A stretch of DNA of 35,855 bases from Crocinitomicaceae bacterium (GCA_002723085.1 PBNK01000042.1:1-35855), one strand, 5' to 3'; shown: positions 27,546 to 35,641, numbered from the stretch's first letter. The notes: generated by a model from the letters alone, not told the origin. Numbers and translations: made by a program.

Positions 27546-28301
27546 TTATTTAAGCGATATTATCATATTTAATAAATGTGTTTTTTCAATAAAACCTGCT
27601 TGTCTCCATCGTTCAGCTCCATTTAACATCCCAACAAATGTAGGAACACTTTGTATATTGAATTGTTTTGATATATCTAAATTATTATCAAGGTCAATTT
27701 TTACAAAATTCACATCCCCTTTTAATGAATCTGATATTTCAGATAAAATAGGATTCATTTGTTTACAAGGCAAACACCATTTAGTTTGAAAACAAATAAC
27801 AGTAGGAACATTAGTACTGTTAAGCATTTCATTAAATTGTTCAATAGAAAATTCTTGTGTAACAGGTTTAATAATTGAATCCTGTTCTATAGTATAGCCA
27901 TTGTTGTACCAAGCTTGAATTCCTCCTGTTAAGTTATAAACTTCTTTAAACCCAATTGATAAAAGTTCTTGAGCTGCCTTAGCACTTCTACCACCCATTT
28001 TACAATAAACAAAAACAGGTTTATCTTTTTGTATGAAGTTTATTTTTTGGTTAAAATTTTCATCATACAAGTTAATGAAACTAGCACCATGTATATAGCC
28101 CTGTCTTATTTCTTCTTCCGTCCTAACATCCAATAATATACCGTTGGACTTACTAAGTTTAGCTTCAAAAACAGAAGCTTCTAAATGTTGTATTATATTT
28201 GTTTTAATGATTTTATCAACATTTTTTGAAGAAGAATTTGAGCAAGAAATTCCAAGTATAGTAATTGATAAGAATAGATGAATATTTAAAAAAAAGTTCA
28301 A
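27546..28301 (-). CDS. Lipoprotein with rhodanese and thioredoxin domains
   Basis: A 251-residue lipoprotein: hydrophobic signal, lipobox LGISC with C20. Residues about 38-138 form a rhodanese domain (LLDVRTEEEI, active-site loop CKMGGRS with C100, GGIQAW), which could move sulfane sulfur. Residues about 150-250 are a thioredoxin domain with WCLPC (175-179) and cis-Pro P220 in SVPTFVGM. The two catalytic domains in one anchored protein suggest periplasmic sulfur or disulfide chemistry. TTG at 28301 is the only workable start before the signal sequence. It leads the operon with the MORN and CotH genes; an exact -7 box lies 25 bases upstream. Confidence 0.87.
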   Translation of the reverse strand: MNFFLNIHLFLSITILGISCSNSSSKNVDKIIKTNIIQHLEASVFEAKLSKSNGILLDVRTEEEIRQGYIHGASFINLYDENFNQKINFIQKDKPVFVYCKMGGRSAKAAQELLSIGFKEVYNLTGGIQAWYNNGYTIEQDSIIKPVTQEFSIEQFNEMLNSTNVPTVICFQTKWCLPCKQMNPILSEISDSLKGDVNFVKIDLDNNLDISKQFNIQSVPTFVGMLNGAERWRQAGFIEKTHLLNMIISLK

Positions 28302-28326
28302 TTTTAAAAAGTTAAGTAAGCGTTTG

Positions 28327-28334
28327 CAAACTTA
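28327..28334 (-). promoter_or_regulatory. Bacteroidota -7 box before the rhodanese-thioredoxin operon
   Basis: On the minus strand TAAGTTTG matches TAnnTTTG exactly and ends 25 bases before the TTG start at 28301. It overlaps the 10-bp palindrome GTTTGCAAAC (28322-28331), which could let a regulator compete with RNA polymerase. No good -33 box is visible. Confidence 0.42.
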
Positions 28335-28360
28335 TAATTTTAAAATTAAAATAATTGATC

Positions 28361-28374
28361 TTATCATATGATAA
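28361..28374. repeat. Perfect 14-bp palindrome in a divergent intergenic region
   Basis: TTATCATATGATAA is perfectly symmetric and lies in the 128-base gap between the leftward rhodanese gene and the rightward secreted protein, upstream of the -7 box at 28327-28334. Its position would suit an operator serving one or both genes. AT-rich DNA produces such palindromes by chance, so confidence is low. Confidence 0.35.
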
Positions 28375-28429
28375 TTGAAAATCAAAATACTTAATGTATA
28401 TTAGACACGAACATAAAAATGTACTTACA

Positions 28430-29248
28430 ATGAAAAAAATAATAGCAATACTTATTTCTTTTGCTTCAACCTCTATAATTAGTCAAAATGTCCCCATAAA
28501 CTTTGAAACAAACGGTAACGGAGCAAATTGGACTTGGACTACATTTGAAAACGATTTAAATCCACCTTTAGAAATTATAGCTAATCCGGATGTTTCAGGG
28601 ATAAACACTTCTTCAACTGTTGCTAAATATACGGCACTTCAAAATGGAAACCCTTGGGCTGGTTTTGAATCTATGCATGGTGCAGACATTGGCTCCTTTT
28701 CATTTAATTCATCGAATTGTACAGTTAAAATTATGGTTTGGAAATCAGTTATTAGTGACGTAGGCTTAAAATTCGTATCGCCTTCTTCAGCTGCTCAACC
28801 AGAAATCAAGATACCCAATACTAAAATCAACGAATGGGAAGAGATAGTTTTTGACTTTTCTTCATTAATTGGTGTTTTTCCCGAAATTGTTGATCAAATT
28901 GTAGTGTTTCCAGACTTCGATTTAAATGGTCGAACTCAAGACAACATAATATACATAGATAACATTTACGGTTCTGTAACCAATACTTCAATTACAGAAA
29001 ATAAAACAAATGCTATCCAAGTATTTCCTATTCCTTCAAATGGAGTATTCAACATTACATCTAAAGGAAACAACGTTAGGCAATTGGTTGTTTACGATTT
29101 AACAGGAAGTGAAATATTTAAGAAGCCAATGATTAACAACAACTGTCAAATAGACCTAACAAATAAAATAGCTAAAGGTTCTTATTTAATCAAATTTACA
29201 GATGAAAACGGTAATTTAATTGCTACAAAAAAAGTAAGTATAGATTAA
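28430..29248 (+). CDS. Secreted protein with probable carbohydrate-binding-like module and T9SS tail
   Basis: A 272-residue exported protein. I use ATG 28430 rather than the earlier ATG 28394 because a clean signal peptide (MKKIIAILISFASTSIISQ) begins there. The middle (about 20-185) is beta-rich with NFETNGNGANWTWTTFEND and DNIIYIDNIYGSV, like galactose-binding-type modules found beside glycosidases and other surface enzymes. Residues from about 195 form a T9SS type A tail: QVFPIPSNGVFNITS and KGSYLIKFTDENG. The ligand is unknown. Its stop overlaps the stop of the opposing esterase gene by four bases. Confidence 0.8.
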   Translation: MKKIIAILISFASTSIISQNVPINFETNGNGANWTWTTFENDLNPPLEIIANPDVSGINTSSTVAKYTALQNGNPWAGFESMHGADIGSFSFNSSNCTVKIMVWKSVISDVGLKFVSPSSAAQPEIKIPNTKINEWEEIVFDFSSLIGVFPEIVDQIVVFPDFDLNGRTQDNIIYIDNIYGSVTNTSITENKTNAIQVFPIPSNGVFNITSKGNNVRQLVVYDLTGSEIFKKPMINNNCQIDLTNKIAKGSYLIKFTDENGNLIATKKVSID

Positions 29249-30384
29249 TTCTTTAAAACTTTAATTTCTTCTATTTTTTCATCATAAAAAATCCTTAAGA
29301 AATAAATTCCATTAGCATATTGACTTAAGTCAATGTTGGTTGCACTTGAGGTTTCTAATAAAATGCCTCTAGCATCAAACAGTTTAAACTCAATTTCTGA
29401 AATATGATTGCCAACAGAAATGTTTAAAGAAGCATGAACAGGGTTAGGAAATGCCATAATTTTTTGATCATTGTTAGTTTGATAACCAGTAGATGAACAA
29501 TCAACAGTGAAAAAGTCTTTCACATAATTCAATTGTGTAGGATTGGTTCCATGATTAGCATCTCCCTTTAAATGAACCACTTGCCCATTGATGTAAGAAA
29601 ACTCTTCTAGAGCTACTGTTGATGTACCTACATCATTTCCAGGACCAAACATTTGTGAGCCATTAAAACCTTGACTTTGTGCTACAATATAAGTAGCTAA
29701 TTGAGCATCTAAAAAAGTAACTCCAACTGATGGACCTCCATTATATGGTATAAGAGGGTCATTAAAATTACAGATACTAAGGTATTTTCTGCCAGTAATA
29801 GGAACTGTTACAACATCATAACCACAATAAGGCAATGAAGCGCTGGTTTGGCCTGATGGTGAATAAAAGTTGCCATTATGATAGTTGGCTTCAGATAACT
29901 GAGAAACCATTCCACAAATGATGTCAACTCCAGTATTTGAATTTTCAATAAGAACTCTATTTGCCAAAGCAGAACCGTTAGAAAAACCCAAAACTCTAAT
30001 TTTATTTGGATTAATATTAGAATAGGTTTGTAAATTATTGATTAAATCTTCCATCATTTCAACATCTGGAGCATCACTACCCTCTTCAGAAATGTTCCAA
30101 CTGTTCATGTATCCAGATGGAGCAATAAGTGCATGACAATCTAAAACGTTTTGAAATTGAGCCAATATTCCTGCTCCTTGTCCACCATTTCCATGTAGTA
30201 ATATACAAACCGGGAAACCTCCATTTGGAACAGCTCCAGAAGGAACATATATATTCATTGGATAGGTATAGCCATTAGGCTCTTGATACCAAGATTTTGT
30301 TATTGAAATGGTTGAATTATTAGTTAATGTCTGTGTAAAAGAACTAGTCGGCACAAATAAAGCCAAGAAAAAAATTAAACGCAT
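29245..30384 (-). CDS. Secreted alpha/beta-hydrolase (esterase) with T9SS tail
   Basis: A 379-residue exported hydrolase. After a signal peptide (1-18) comes an esterase of the PHB-depolymerase/feruloyl-esterase type: oxyanion loop ILLHGNGGQG (61-70), nucleophile S135 in GFSNG, likely acid D209 in CNFNDPLIP and H278 in GDANHGTNP. Residues 308-379 are a T9SS type A tail with MAFPNPVHASLNIS and NGIYFLRIFYDEK. It should cleave an ester in polysaccharide or polyester outside the cell; the substrate cannot be read. It converges with the module protein, overlapping it by four bases. The start is ATG at 30384. Confidence 0.86.
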   Translation of the reverse strand: MRLIFFLALFVPTSSFTQTLTNNSTISITKSWYQEPNGYTYPMNIYVPSGAVPNGGFPVCILLHGNGGQGAGILAQFQNVLDCHALIAPSGYMNSWNISEEGSDAPDVEMMEDLINNLQTYSNINPNKIRVLGFSNGSALANRVLIENSNTGVDIICGMVSQLSEANYHNGNFYSPSGQTSASLPYCGYDVVTVPITGRKYLSICNFNDPLIPYNGGPSVGVTFLDAQLATYIVAQSQGFNGSQMFGPGNDVGTSTVALEEFSYINGQVVHLKGDANHGTNPTQLNYVKDFFTVDCSSTGYQTNNDQKIMAFPNPVHASLNISVGNHISEIEFKLFDARGILLETSSATNIDLSQYANGIYFLRIFYDEKIEEIKVLKN

Positions 30385-30512
30385 ATCATGATAATTTTAA
30401 TAAAATTACATTATAATTCAAAAGCTCCAATCCTTTTATAAATGATTATTTAATAATAAAAATATACAACTATTTTAGTTACGATACGTTTAGAATAAAA
30501 CATTATTCATTA

Positions 30513-31031
30513 ATGAAAAAAAAATTATCCACAGTTGTATTTATTCTAACTATGTTTTTTTCATGGGGACAGGCTCCTTGTGATTCGTTGATTATTGTAA
30601 GTACAGGTGGCAGCAATCAAGCCTTCTTACAAGTTTCTTTAAATATATGTTGTTTACCTGCACCAATTGACTCATGGACAACTACTTCAAACAATGGAAC
30701 TATTTTAGGACATGACACCATGTCTATAACTCATGATATCTATAATTTGAACCCCATTACCACTATACCTTTCGATACTTTAAATACTTGTCTTACCTAT
30801 TCTTGGACTTCTAACAATGTAATGACTTGTTGTGTGACATGGGTTTGGGATGGATTAAATTGGATAAACATGAATAATGTAAATTCAATAGAAGAAATTA
30901 ATTCAACTAATAAAACACTTATTAAAGCAGTAGACTTATCAGGTAAAGAAGTTGATGAATCCAAAATTAAAAATCAAATTATCATCTACCTATATAGCGA
31001 TGGATCCAAAGAGAAAAAATTCATAAATTAA
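30513..31031 (+). CDS. Small Cys-rich secreted protein with variant T9SS-like tail
   Basis: A 172-residue exported protein of unknown function. A signal peptide (MKKKLSTVVFILTMFFSWGQ) is followed by a Thr/Ser/Asn-rich domain with seven cysteines, including ICCLP and MTCCVTW, probably paired in disulfides. The last 50 residues (SIEEIN, LIKAVDLSGKEV, IIYLYSDGSKEKKFIN) resemble the 'DGTVEKK' type C-terminal signals that I recall in Bacteroidota secreted proteins, a variant of the T9SS tail. I do not recognise the central domain. TACGTTTA at 30485-30492 is a near match to the -7 box. The barrel gene follows after 42 bases. Confidence 0.72.
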   Translation: MKKKLSTVVFILTMFFSWGQAPCDSLIIVSTGGSNQAFLQVSLNICCLPAPIDSWTTTSNNGTILGHDTMSITHDIYNLNPITTIPFDTLNTCLTYSWTSNNVMTCCVTWVWDGLNWINMNNVNSIEEINSTNKTLIKAVDLSGKEVDESKIKNQIIIYLYSDGSKEKKFIN

Positions 31032-31073
31032 TGATTTTTTAATACGTTAAGATTAAACAAAAAATATTTTAAA

Positions 31074-31655
31074 ATGTTGATAATAAATAAATTTATAGGT
31101 ATTATAATCTGTGTTTGTATTTCAACACAAATAATATCTCAAAATATTGAAGAGAATAAAGCCGAAATCAATAACTGCAAACATTCTTTAAATATAGAAC
31201 TGATTGGAAGGACATTTGTTTTTAGTTCTATAAATTATGAATATAATATATCTAATAAACTTGCATTAGGCACAGGTTTAGGGCTTCTTTATCTTGGAAG
31301 TGGAGAAATTTCAAGAAATAATAATGGAATAGTTGAAAATGGAAATTATTTTGAGATGAGTTTATCTCAAATGTTATATGCAAACTACTTTTTTTTGGGC
31401 AATAACAAGAATAAAATTTTTATCACAGCTGGAATATCAAATTTTCAAACCATTTCAAGAAATAAGTACCCATCAGAAACTGAAATTTCAAATACTAATT
31501 CTTTTAACTGGAATACTGGCCTAGGTTACCAATACAATAAAGAAAAAATCTTTTTCCGATTAACAGGATATGTCTTAAGAATAAAATCTTTTTCAGATGC
31601 CCTTGGGATTGATGGTTTGCCCTGGGCTGGTGTAACAATAGGTTATAAATTTTAA
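31074..31655 (+). CDS. Small outer-membrane beta-barrel-like protein
   Basis: A 193-residue exported protein. A signal peptide (about 1-22, ending IISQ) precedes amphipathic strands: NIELIGRTFVFSSINYEY, KLALGTGLGLLYLG, KIFITAGISNFQ and the terminal WAGVTIGYKF, ending in F as outer-membrane barrels do. No extra domain is visible. It resembles the small OmpW/OmpX-like Bacteroidota barrels but cannot be assigned to one. It is seven bases before the Kazal lipoprotein gene, so the two are probably co-transcribed. Confidence 0.72.
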   Translation: MLIINKFIGIIICVCISTQIISQNIEENKAEINNCKHSLNIELIGRTFVFSSINYEYNISNKLALGTGLGLLYLGSGEISRNNNGIVENGNYFEMSLSQMLYANYFFLGNNKNKIFITAGISNFQTISRNKYPSETEISNTNSFNWNTGLGYQYNKEKIFFRLTGYVLRIKSFSDALGIDGLPWAGVTIGYKF

Positions 31656-31662
31656 ATGAAAA

Positions 31663-31929
31663 ATGAAAGTATTAAAGTCAACTTTACTAGGAATTGCAAC
31701 CTTAATTGGAATTGTTTCTTCTTGCGACAAACAAAAAAACAATTGTGTAGATACACCAACCGCAAATTCAGCAAATTGTATTGATTCAACCCTTATAGAT
31801 TTAACTGGTGCTTGTATTGAAGTATATGACCCTGTTTGTGGTTGTAACGGAGAAACATATTCAAATTCATGTCATGCAACTACATATGGTGGTGTAACAT
31901 CATATACGAATGGTGAGTGTTGTGATTAA
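31663..31929 (+). CDS. Kazal-type protease-inhibitor lipoprotein
   Basis: An 88-residue lipoprotein: lipobox IVSSC with C21, a 25-residue linker, then a Kazal-like domain (51-86). Its core YDPVCGCNGETYSNSC (55-70) is the hallmark, ending VTSYTNGEC. Bacterial Kazal domains inhibit serine proteases. One usual cysteine (in the AxC position after the core) is missing, while C61 and C87 are extra, so disulfide pairing may differ from the animal fold. It would sit on the envelope facing the periplasm or outside. It follows the barrel gene closely. Confidence 0.83.
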   Translation: MKVLKSTLLGIATLIGIVSSCDKQKNNCVDTPTANSANCIDSTLIDLTGACIEVYDPVCGCNGETYSNSCHATTYGGVTSYTNGECCD

Positions 31930-32013
31930 GTGTACATTAGTTTAATAAGATTGTATTATTATTTATTGTATAGATATTAAAAATTAGGATATTTATATTT
32001 TTAAATATTCAGT

Positions 32014-32310
32014 ATGCCAAGATATGTAAATGATACTTTTCCAAAAGCCTCATTAATTGTTTTAATGATTAGCATTTCAGCGTCTTGTAATCTATCTAAA
32101 TCTAACATTAAAACTTCAGGAGTAATTCAAAAACAAGGAATAACTACCTATCAATACGGAACACATACTATTCCTGGATATGCTTTAAAAAGCAATACCA
32201 TAGATCTTGATAAATACATTGATCAAAAAGTAAAAATAAAAGGAAGTAAGGTGGATGGGTATCCTGTTGATGGAGGTCCTGAATACATTGAAGTTAAAAA
32301 GATTAAATAA
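32014..32310 (+). CDS. Small lipoprotein with OB-like beta domain
   Basis: A 98-residue lipoprotein. A hydrophobic segment (SLIVLMISISASC, ending at C25) is a lipoprotein signal although the N-terminus is longer than usual; M18 is a possible later start. The mature part reads GVIQKQGITTYQYGTHTI, then TIDLDKYIDQKVKIKGSKV and VDGGPEYIEVKKI. This is a short beta-barrel-like pattern that I recall in Bacteroidota secreted proteins, similar to an OB fold, with no known ligand. The gene is followed in the same orientation by a LETM1-like pseudogene. Confidence 0.68.
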   Translation: MPRYVNDTFPKASLIVLMISISASCNLSKSNIKTSGVIQKQGITTYQYGTHTIPGYALKSNTIDLDKYIDQKVKIKGSKVDGYPVDGGPEYIEVKKIK

Positions 32311-32312
32311 AT

Positions 32313-32695
32313 ATGGCTATTAAAAAAAGGGGGAATATGGGATATTGATTTTACTTTCTTTGAAAAAAAAGGAAGAAAGGAATTTGGTGAAAAACTAAAA
32401 AAATAAAGAAAAATCAACTAAAGCCATTAAGAAATTCTTTGGAAATTTAAATGACGAGGCTAAAGAAACTCAATATGCAAGTAAAGTGCTTGTTAAATAT
32501 TTAAAAGAAGGATATTTAACTGATCAATAATAAAAAGAATTAAGAACTCAAATCTATGATTTATTAAAAATTACTGGAATTGGTGTTCCTTTTGTAATGA
32601 TACCTGGAGCCTCTTTATTATTGCCTTTTTTAGTAAAAGTTGCTGAAAAACATGGGATAAATGTTTTACCAAGTTCTTTTTCAAAAAAAATATGA
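32313..32695 (+). pseudogene. LETM1-like protein, broken by two frameshifts and two stop codons
   Basis: Three reading-frame pieces join into one protein. The first (ATG 32313, MAIKKRG then IWDIDFTFFEKKGRKEFGEK) needs one base removed near the A7G5 run at 32322-32333. The second (STKAIKKFFGNLNDEAKETQ then YASKVLVKYLKEGYLTDQ) needs one base removed in the A7 run at 32397-32403. It stops at TAATAA 32528-32533, after which the same frame resumes with KELRTQIYDLLKITGIGVPF, FVMIPGASLLLPFLVKVAEK and HGINVLPSSF and ends at TGA 32693. The end matches the LETM1 signature (VPF-x-x-IPG-x-x-x-LP), known from the mitochondrial cation/proton-exchange protein and small bacterial relatives. The 411-base gap between genes is thus mostly this decayed gene. 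Confidence 0.8.
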
Positions 32696-32721
32696 AATGA
32701 AAATTTTTAGTTAATATAAAT

Positions 32722-35505
32722 TTATTTAATAATACTAAAAACAACCCTTCTATTCATTTGCTTATTATTATTACTATTATTCGAAAACAAAGGTTGATTT
32801 TCTCCATGAGCAATGGTATTAATTCTCCCAGAATCAATACCTAATGATATTAATTCATCTTTAATTTTATTAGCTCTTTTTTCAGAAAGTTTTAAGTTAT
32901 AATTACTTTCTCCAACATTATCTGTATGACCAGAAATTTCAATATTAATGTTTGGGTATTTATTTAAGAATTCATGCACTTCATATATTACTTTTTTTGA
33001 AGATGATGAAATGTTTGCTTTATCAAATTTGAAATTAATGTTTGAAAAATCAATGTTATTAAATTCTTCGATTACTACTAAATTAACAGAATCATTTAAA
33101 TCTGTTTTTTCAATTATCAATTGATCTGAAGAAACTTTAATATCAGAGAAATCCTCTATATCTGGTATGTGTTGAAATAATTCTAATTCATTAAATAAGT
33201 CATTTTCATTAAAACTTAGGTAATCGTTTTCATTGGAATTAAAATCTAAAGGTTTGTTATTTATATCAATAGATAATTTTTGATTATTTCCATTATTTAA
33301 ACACAATTTCAAAACTGCCTTATGGTCCCCAATTTTGTTAGATTTAAATTTGATTTCGTAATAATTTCTTGTTTTAGTATTTATGTCATTAAAAATCCAT
33401 TCAAAATCTTTACTGTTGTAGATTTGATAATAAGTGCCATTTGTAGGAGAAGAAATAGATTTTAAATAATTTTTGTCAATACTGTTTCCATATCCAATAG
33501 TATAAATGGAAATGTCATTATCAACTGCTCTTTTAACCACATCGTTAAAGTTCACTTTTGAACAATTCTCTTCACCATCTGTAACTAAAATAATTGATTT
33601 TTTTGACTTTTGGCTTTTAAACTTTAGCACAGATATTGAGGTATTTAAAGCATCAAGAATAGATGTCCCCCCTCCAAATTTTTTTAAACCGATTATTTCA
33701 AAAGAGTTTTTCAGTTTATTTTTGTTTTCTTCTGGATAACAAATAACTCTAGCTTTATGATCAAATTTTATTAATGAAATTTCATCATTGGAGTTTTTTG
33801 TTTTAGTATGATTCAATACTTCTAGTTGTAATTTTTTAGCTCTAAGTTCGCCCATAGATCCACTATGATCCATAACCAGAGATATAGATTTTGCAGAATC
33901 TGGATTGTTAAAATGTTCTATAATTTCAAAATCAGTAATCTGAACAGAAGGATCATCATTGTACTTTAAAATAAGATTGCACCATATGTGTTTCCAATTT
34001 TCATCTGAAGCTCCATAATAATATACTCCATTATCGTCAATAAGATGAGTGTTTATTGAGATATTAGAATCTGAAAAATTTATGTTCTTTAAAACTAAAT
34101 TCATTATTTCTGAAGAATCTGTAAGTTCACTTATGTGCTTAAAATCTTTAATAATATGGGGATTATAATCTGCCGGAACAGAAGCATCATCAAGAATATC
34201 TTCTATAAATAATGAATTAGAATCATCGAAATATTCAACATTTAATGGATTCTTATTGTTAATTCCACTCAAAAAAACAGCACCTAATTGTTTTGTTTTA
34301 TTGTTTCTAACAATAATATTTTTATTGTCCTTTGTATAATCAAGGAATGAAAAATGTTCTAATTTTTTTATTATGTCACAAGAGTCCGTTTTTCCAATCT
34401 TAATTGAATTCTTAAGAATACCTTTATTAGTTGAATTGAAATATTTATAATCACTAGAAAACTCATAAGGTTTATTATTTATATATCTTTTTTTAGTAAG
34501 TCCAAAATCAATCTTTTTATTCTTATCAAGATTCAATAGATTAACTAAAGTTGTTGTATTGTTCTGATGGTTTAAAACTAAAATAGAATCATTTATCCAG
34601 TTAATATTGTTTATCCAACTGTAATCATATAGTTGCAATTCCTTTATTTGATTTCTTTGCGTAGAACTTATTAATAATGATTGTTCATCGATATCTTCAA
34701 AGGGAACGATATAAAAATTACCACTTTCACTCAAAATTTCATTTGAAAAATGAATTTTACTGTACTTATTATTGTTCTTTTTAGTTTTTACAAATTTTCT
34801 TTTTACCCTATTAAGATCTGAAGATGCTAGTAATGAAAAATCATTTAAAGAATATGTTCTTGTTTTTGTACCATTTGTAAAGGTTATGTTTTTATTGTAA
34901 TCATCTATTTTAAAATCATTAGACTTAACAGACTTTAATTTTGTTTTAAAATCAGCATCATAAACGTTAAATTTATTAGCCGAAACTCTTTGTATAATGT
35001 ACCTATCATTATTGCTAACAGTAAGCTGACCATACCCATTTAAAAATTTAGAATCTTTAAAAGAATACATATACTCTCCAGTCATAGCATCATATGAGCT
35101 AACCATATTCTTTTTCTTTTTTGGATCAAAAGAATATCTTAAAAAATAATTTTCTAATCTTGGAAAAACAACATAACATGGATAGTCAAATTCAGAAATA
35201 ATATCGCCTGATATTATATTTACTATTTTAGTTTTATTATCAGCATTGAGTGCAATGAGAGTCCCATTATAATTGATGTTAATTTCTATAGGTGTTTTTG
35301 AAAAGTGATTAAAATTATGAGTGAAAACAACTTTTTTGTTTTGAACATTGTAATATTTTAGTTCGTATATTTTTCCTATATGACCGACTTTATAACAATG
35401 AGCAAAAAATTTTCCATTTTCGCTATAACTATAATACTCTTTTTGACTAAAAAAACTTGAGAAACACATACTCAAGAATAAAAATAGGGTTAGTGATTTT
35501 TTCAT
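32722..35505 (-). CDS. Large exported protein with propeller-like, VWA and OmpA domains
   Basis: A 927-residue protein with a signal peptide (1-20). Residues about 25-430 are repeated beta-rich segments like a WD40/propeller (SENGKFFAHCYKV, VSNNDRYIIQRV, SESGNFYIVPFE), though no clean WD repeats are visible. Residues about 540-715 form a von Willebrand A domain with an intact MIDAS: DHSGS (546-550), GGGTS with T614, and D643 in VTDGEE. Residues about 825-925 are an OmpA domain (GHTDNVG with D862, and R877) that should bind peptidoglycan. The protein may link a metal-dependent adhesion module to the wall. The start is ATG at 35503-35505. It stands alone, opposite the partial gene at the window end. 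Confidence 0.85.
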   Translation of the reverse strand: MKKSLTLFLFLSMCFSSFFSQKEYYSYSENGKFFAHCYKVGHIGKIYELKYYNVQNKKVVFTHNFNHFSKTPIEININYNGTLIALNADNKTKIVNIISGDIISEFDYPCYVVFPRLENYFLRYSFDPKKKKNMVSSYDAMTGEYMYSFKDSKFLNGYGQLTVSNNDRYIIQRVSANKFNVYDADFKTKLKSVKSNDFKIDDYNKNITFTNGTKTRTYSLNDFSLLASSDLNRVKRKFVKTKKNNNKYSKIHFSNEILSESGNFYIVPFEDIDEQSLLISSTQRNQIKELQLYDYSWINNINWINDSILVLNHQNNTTTLVNLLNLDKNKKIDFGLTKKRYINNKPYEFSSDYKYFNSTNKGILKNSIKIGKTDSCDIIKKLEHFSFLDYTKDNKNIIVRNNKTKQLGAVFLSGINNKNPLNVEYFDDSNSLFIEDILDDASVPADYNPHIIKDFKHISELTDSSEIMNLVLKNINFSDSNISINTHLIDDNGVYYYGASDENWKHIWCNLILKYNDDPSVQITDFEIIEHFNNPDSAKSISLVMDHSGSMGELRAKKLQLEVLNHTKTKNSNDEISLIKFDHKARVICYPEENKNKLKNSFEIIGLKKFGGGTSILDALNTSISVLKFKSQKSKKSIILVTDGEENCSKVNFNDVVKRAVDNDISIYTIGYGNSIDKNYLKSISSPTNGTYYQIYNSKDFEWIFNDINTKTRNYYEIKFKSNKIGDHKAVLKLCLNNGNNQKLSIDINNKPLDFNSNENDYLSFNENDLFNELELFQHIPDIEDFSDIKVSSDQLIIEKTDLNDSVNLVVIEEFNNIDFSNINFKFDKANISSSSKKVIYEVHEFLNKYPNINIEISGHTDNVGESNYNLKLSEKRANKIKDELISLGIDSGRINTIAHGENQPLFSNNSNNNKQMNRRVVFSIIK

Positions 35506-35641
35506 AAAATAATTTTTTGTCTATTTATAAAACGAGTTTTATGAATAATGGTACACTATAGTAATATTAGGCTTCTATTATTGATTATAAAACCAATAAA
35601 TTAAATACTTTTAGATTCAATTTATAACTAAAACTAAAAAG

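Noticed and set aside
28394-28429. Upstream ATG for the secreted module protein
   Set aside because: It would put twelve charged residues before the signal peptide; ATG 28430 gives a standard signal sequence.
32223-32417. 64-codon open frame on the minus strand across the start of the LETM1-like pseudogene
   Set aside because: It is Phe/Ser/Pro-rich, as expected from the complement of A/G-rich coding DNA, has no family likeness, and lies opposite the small lipoprotein and the decayed gene.
32528-32533. TAATAA as recoded sense codons (alternative genetic code or readthrough)
   Set aside because: TAA ends many intact genes in the window, and two frameshifts in the same gene make simple decay far more likely.
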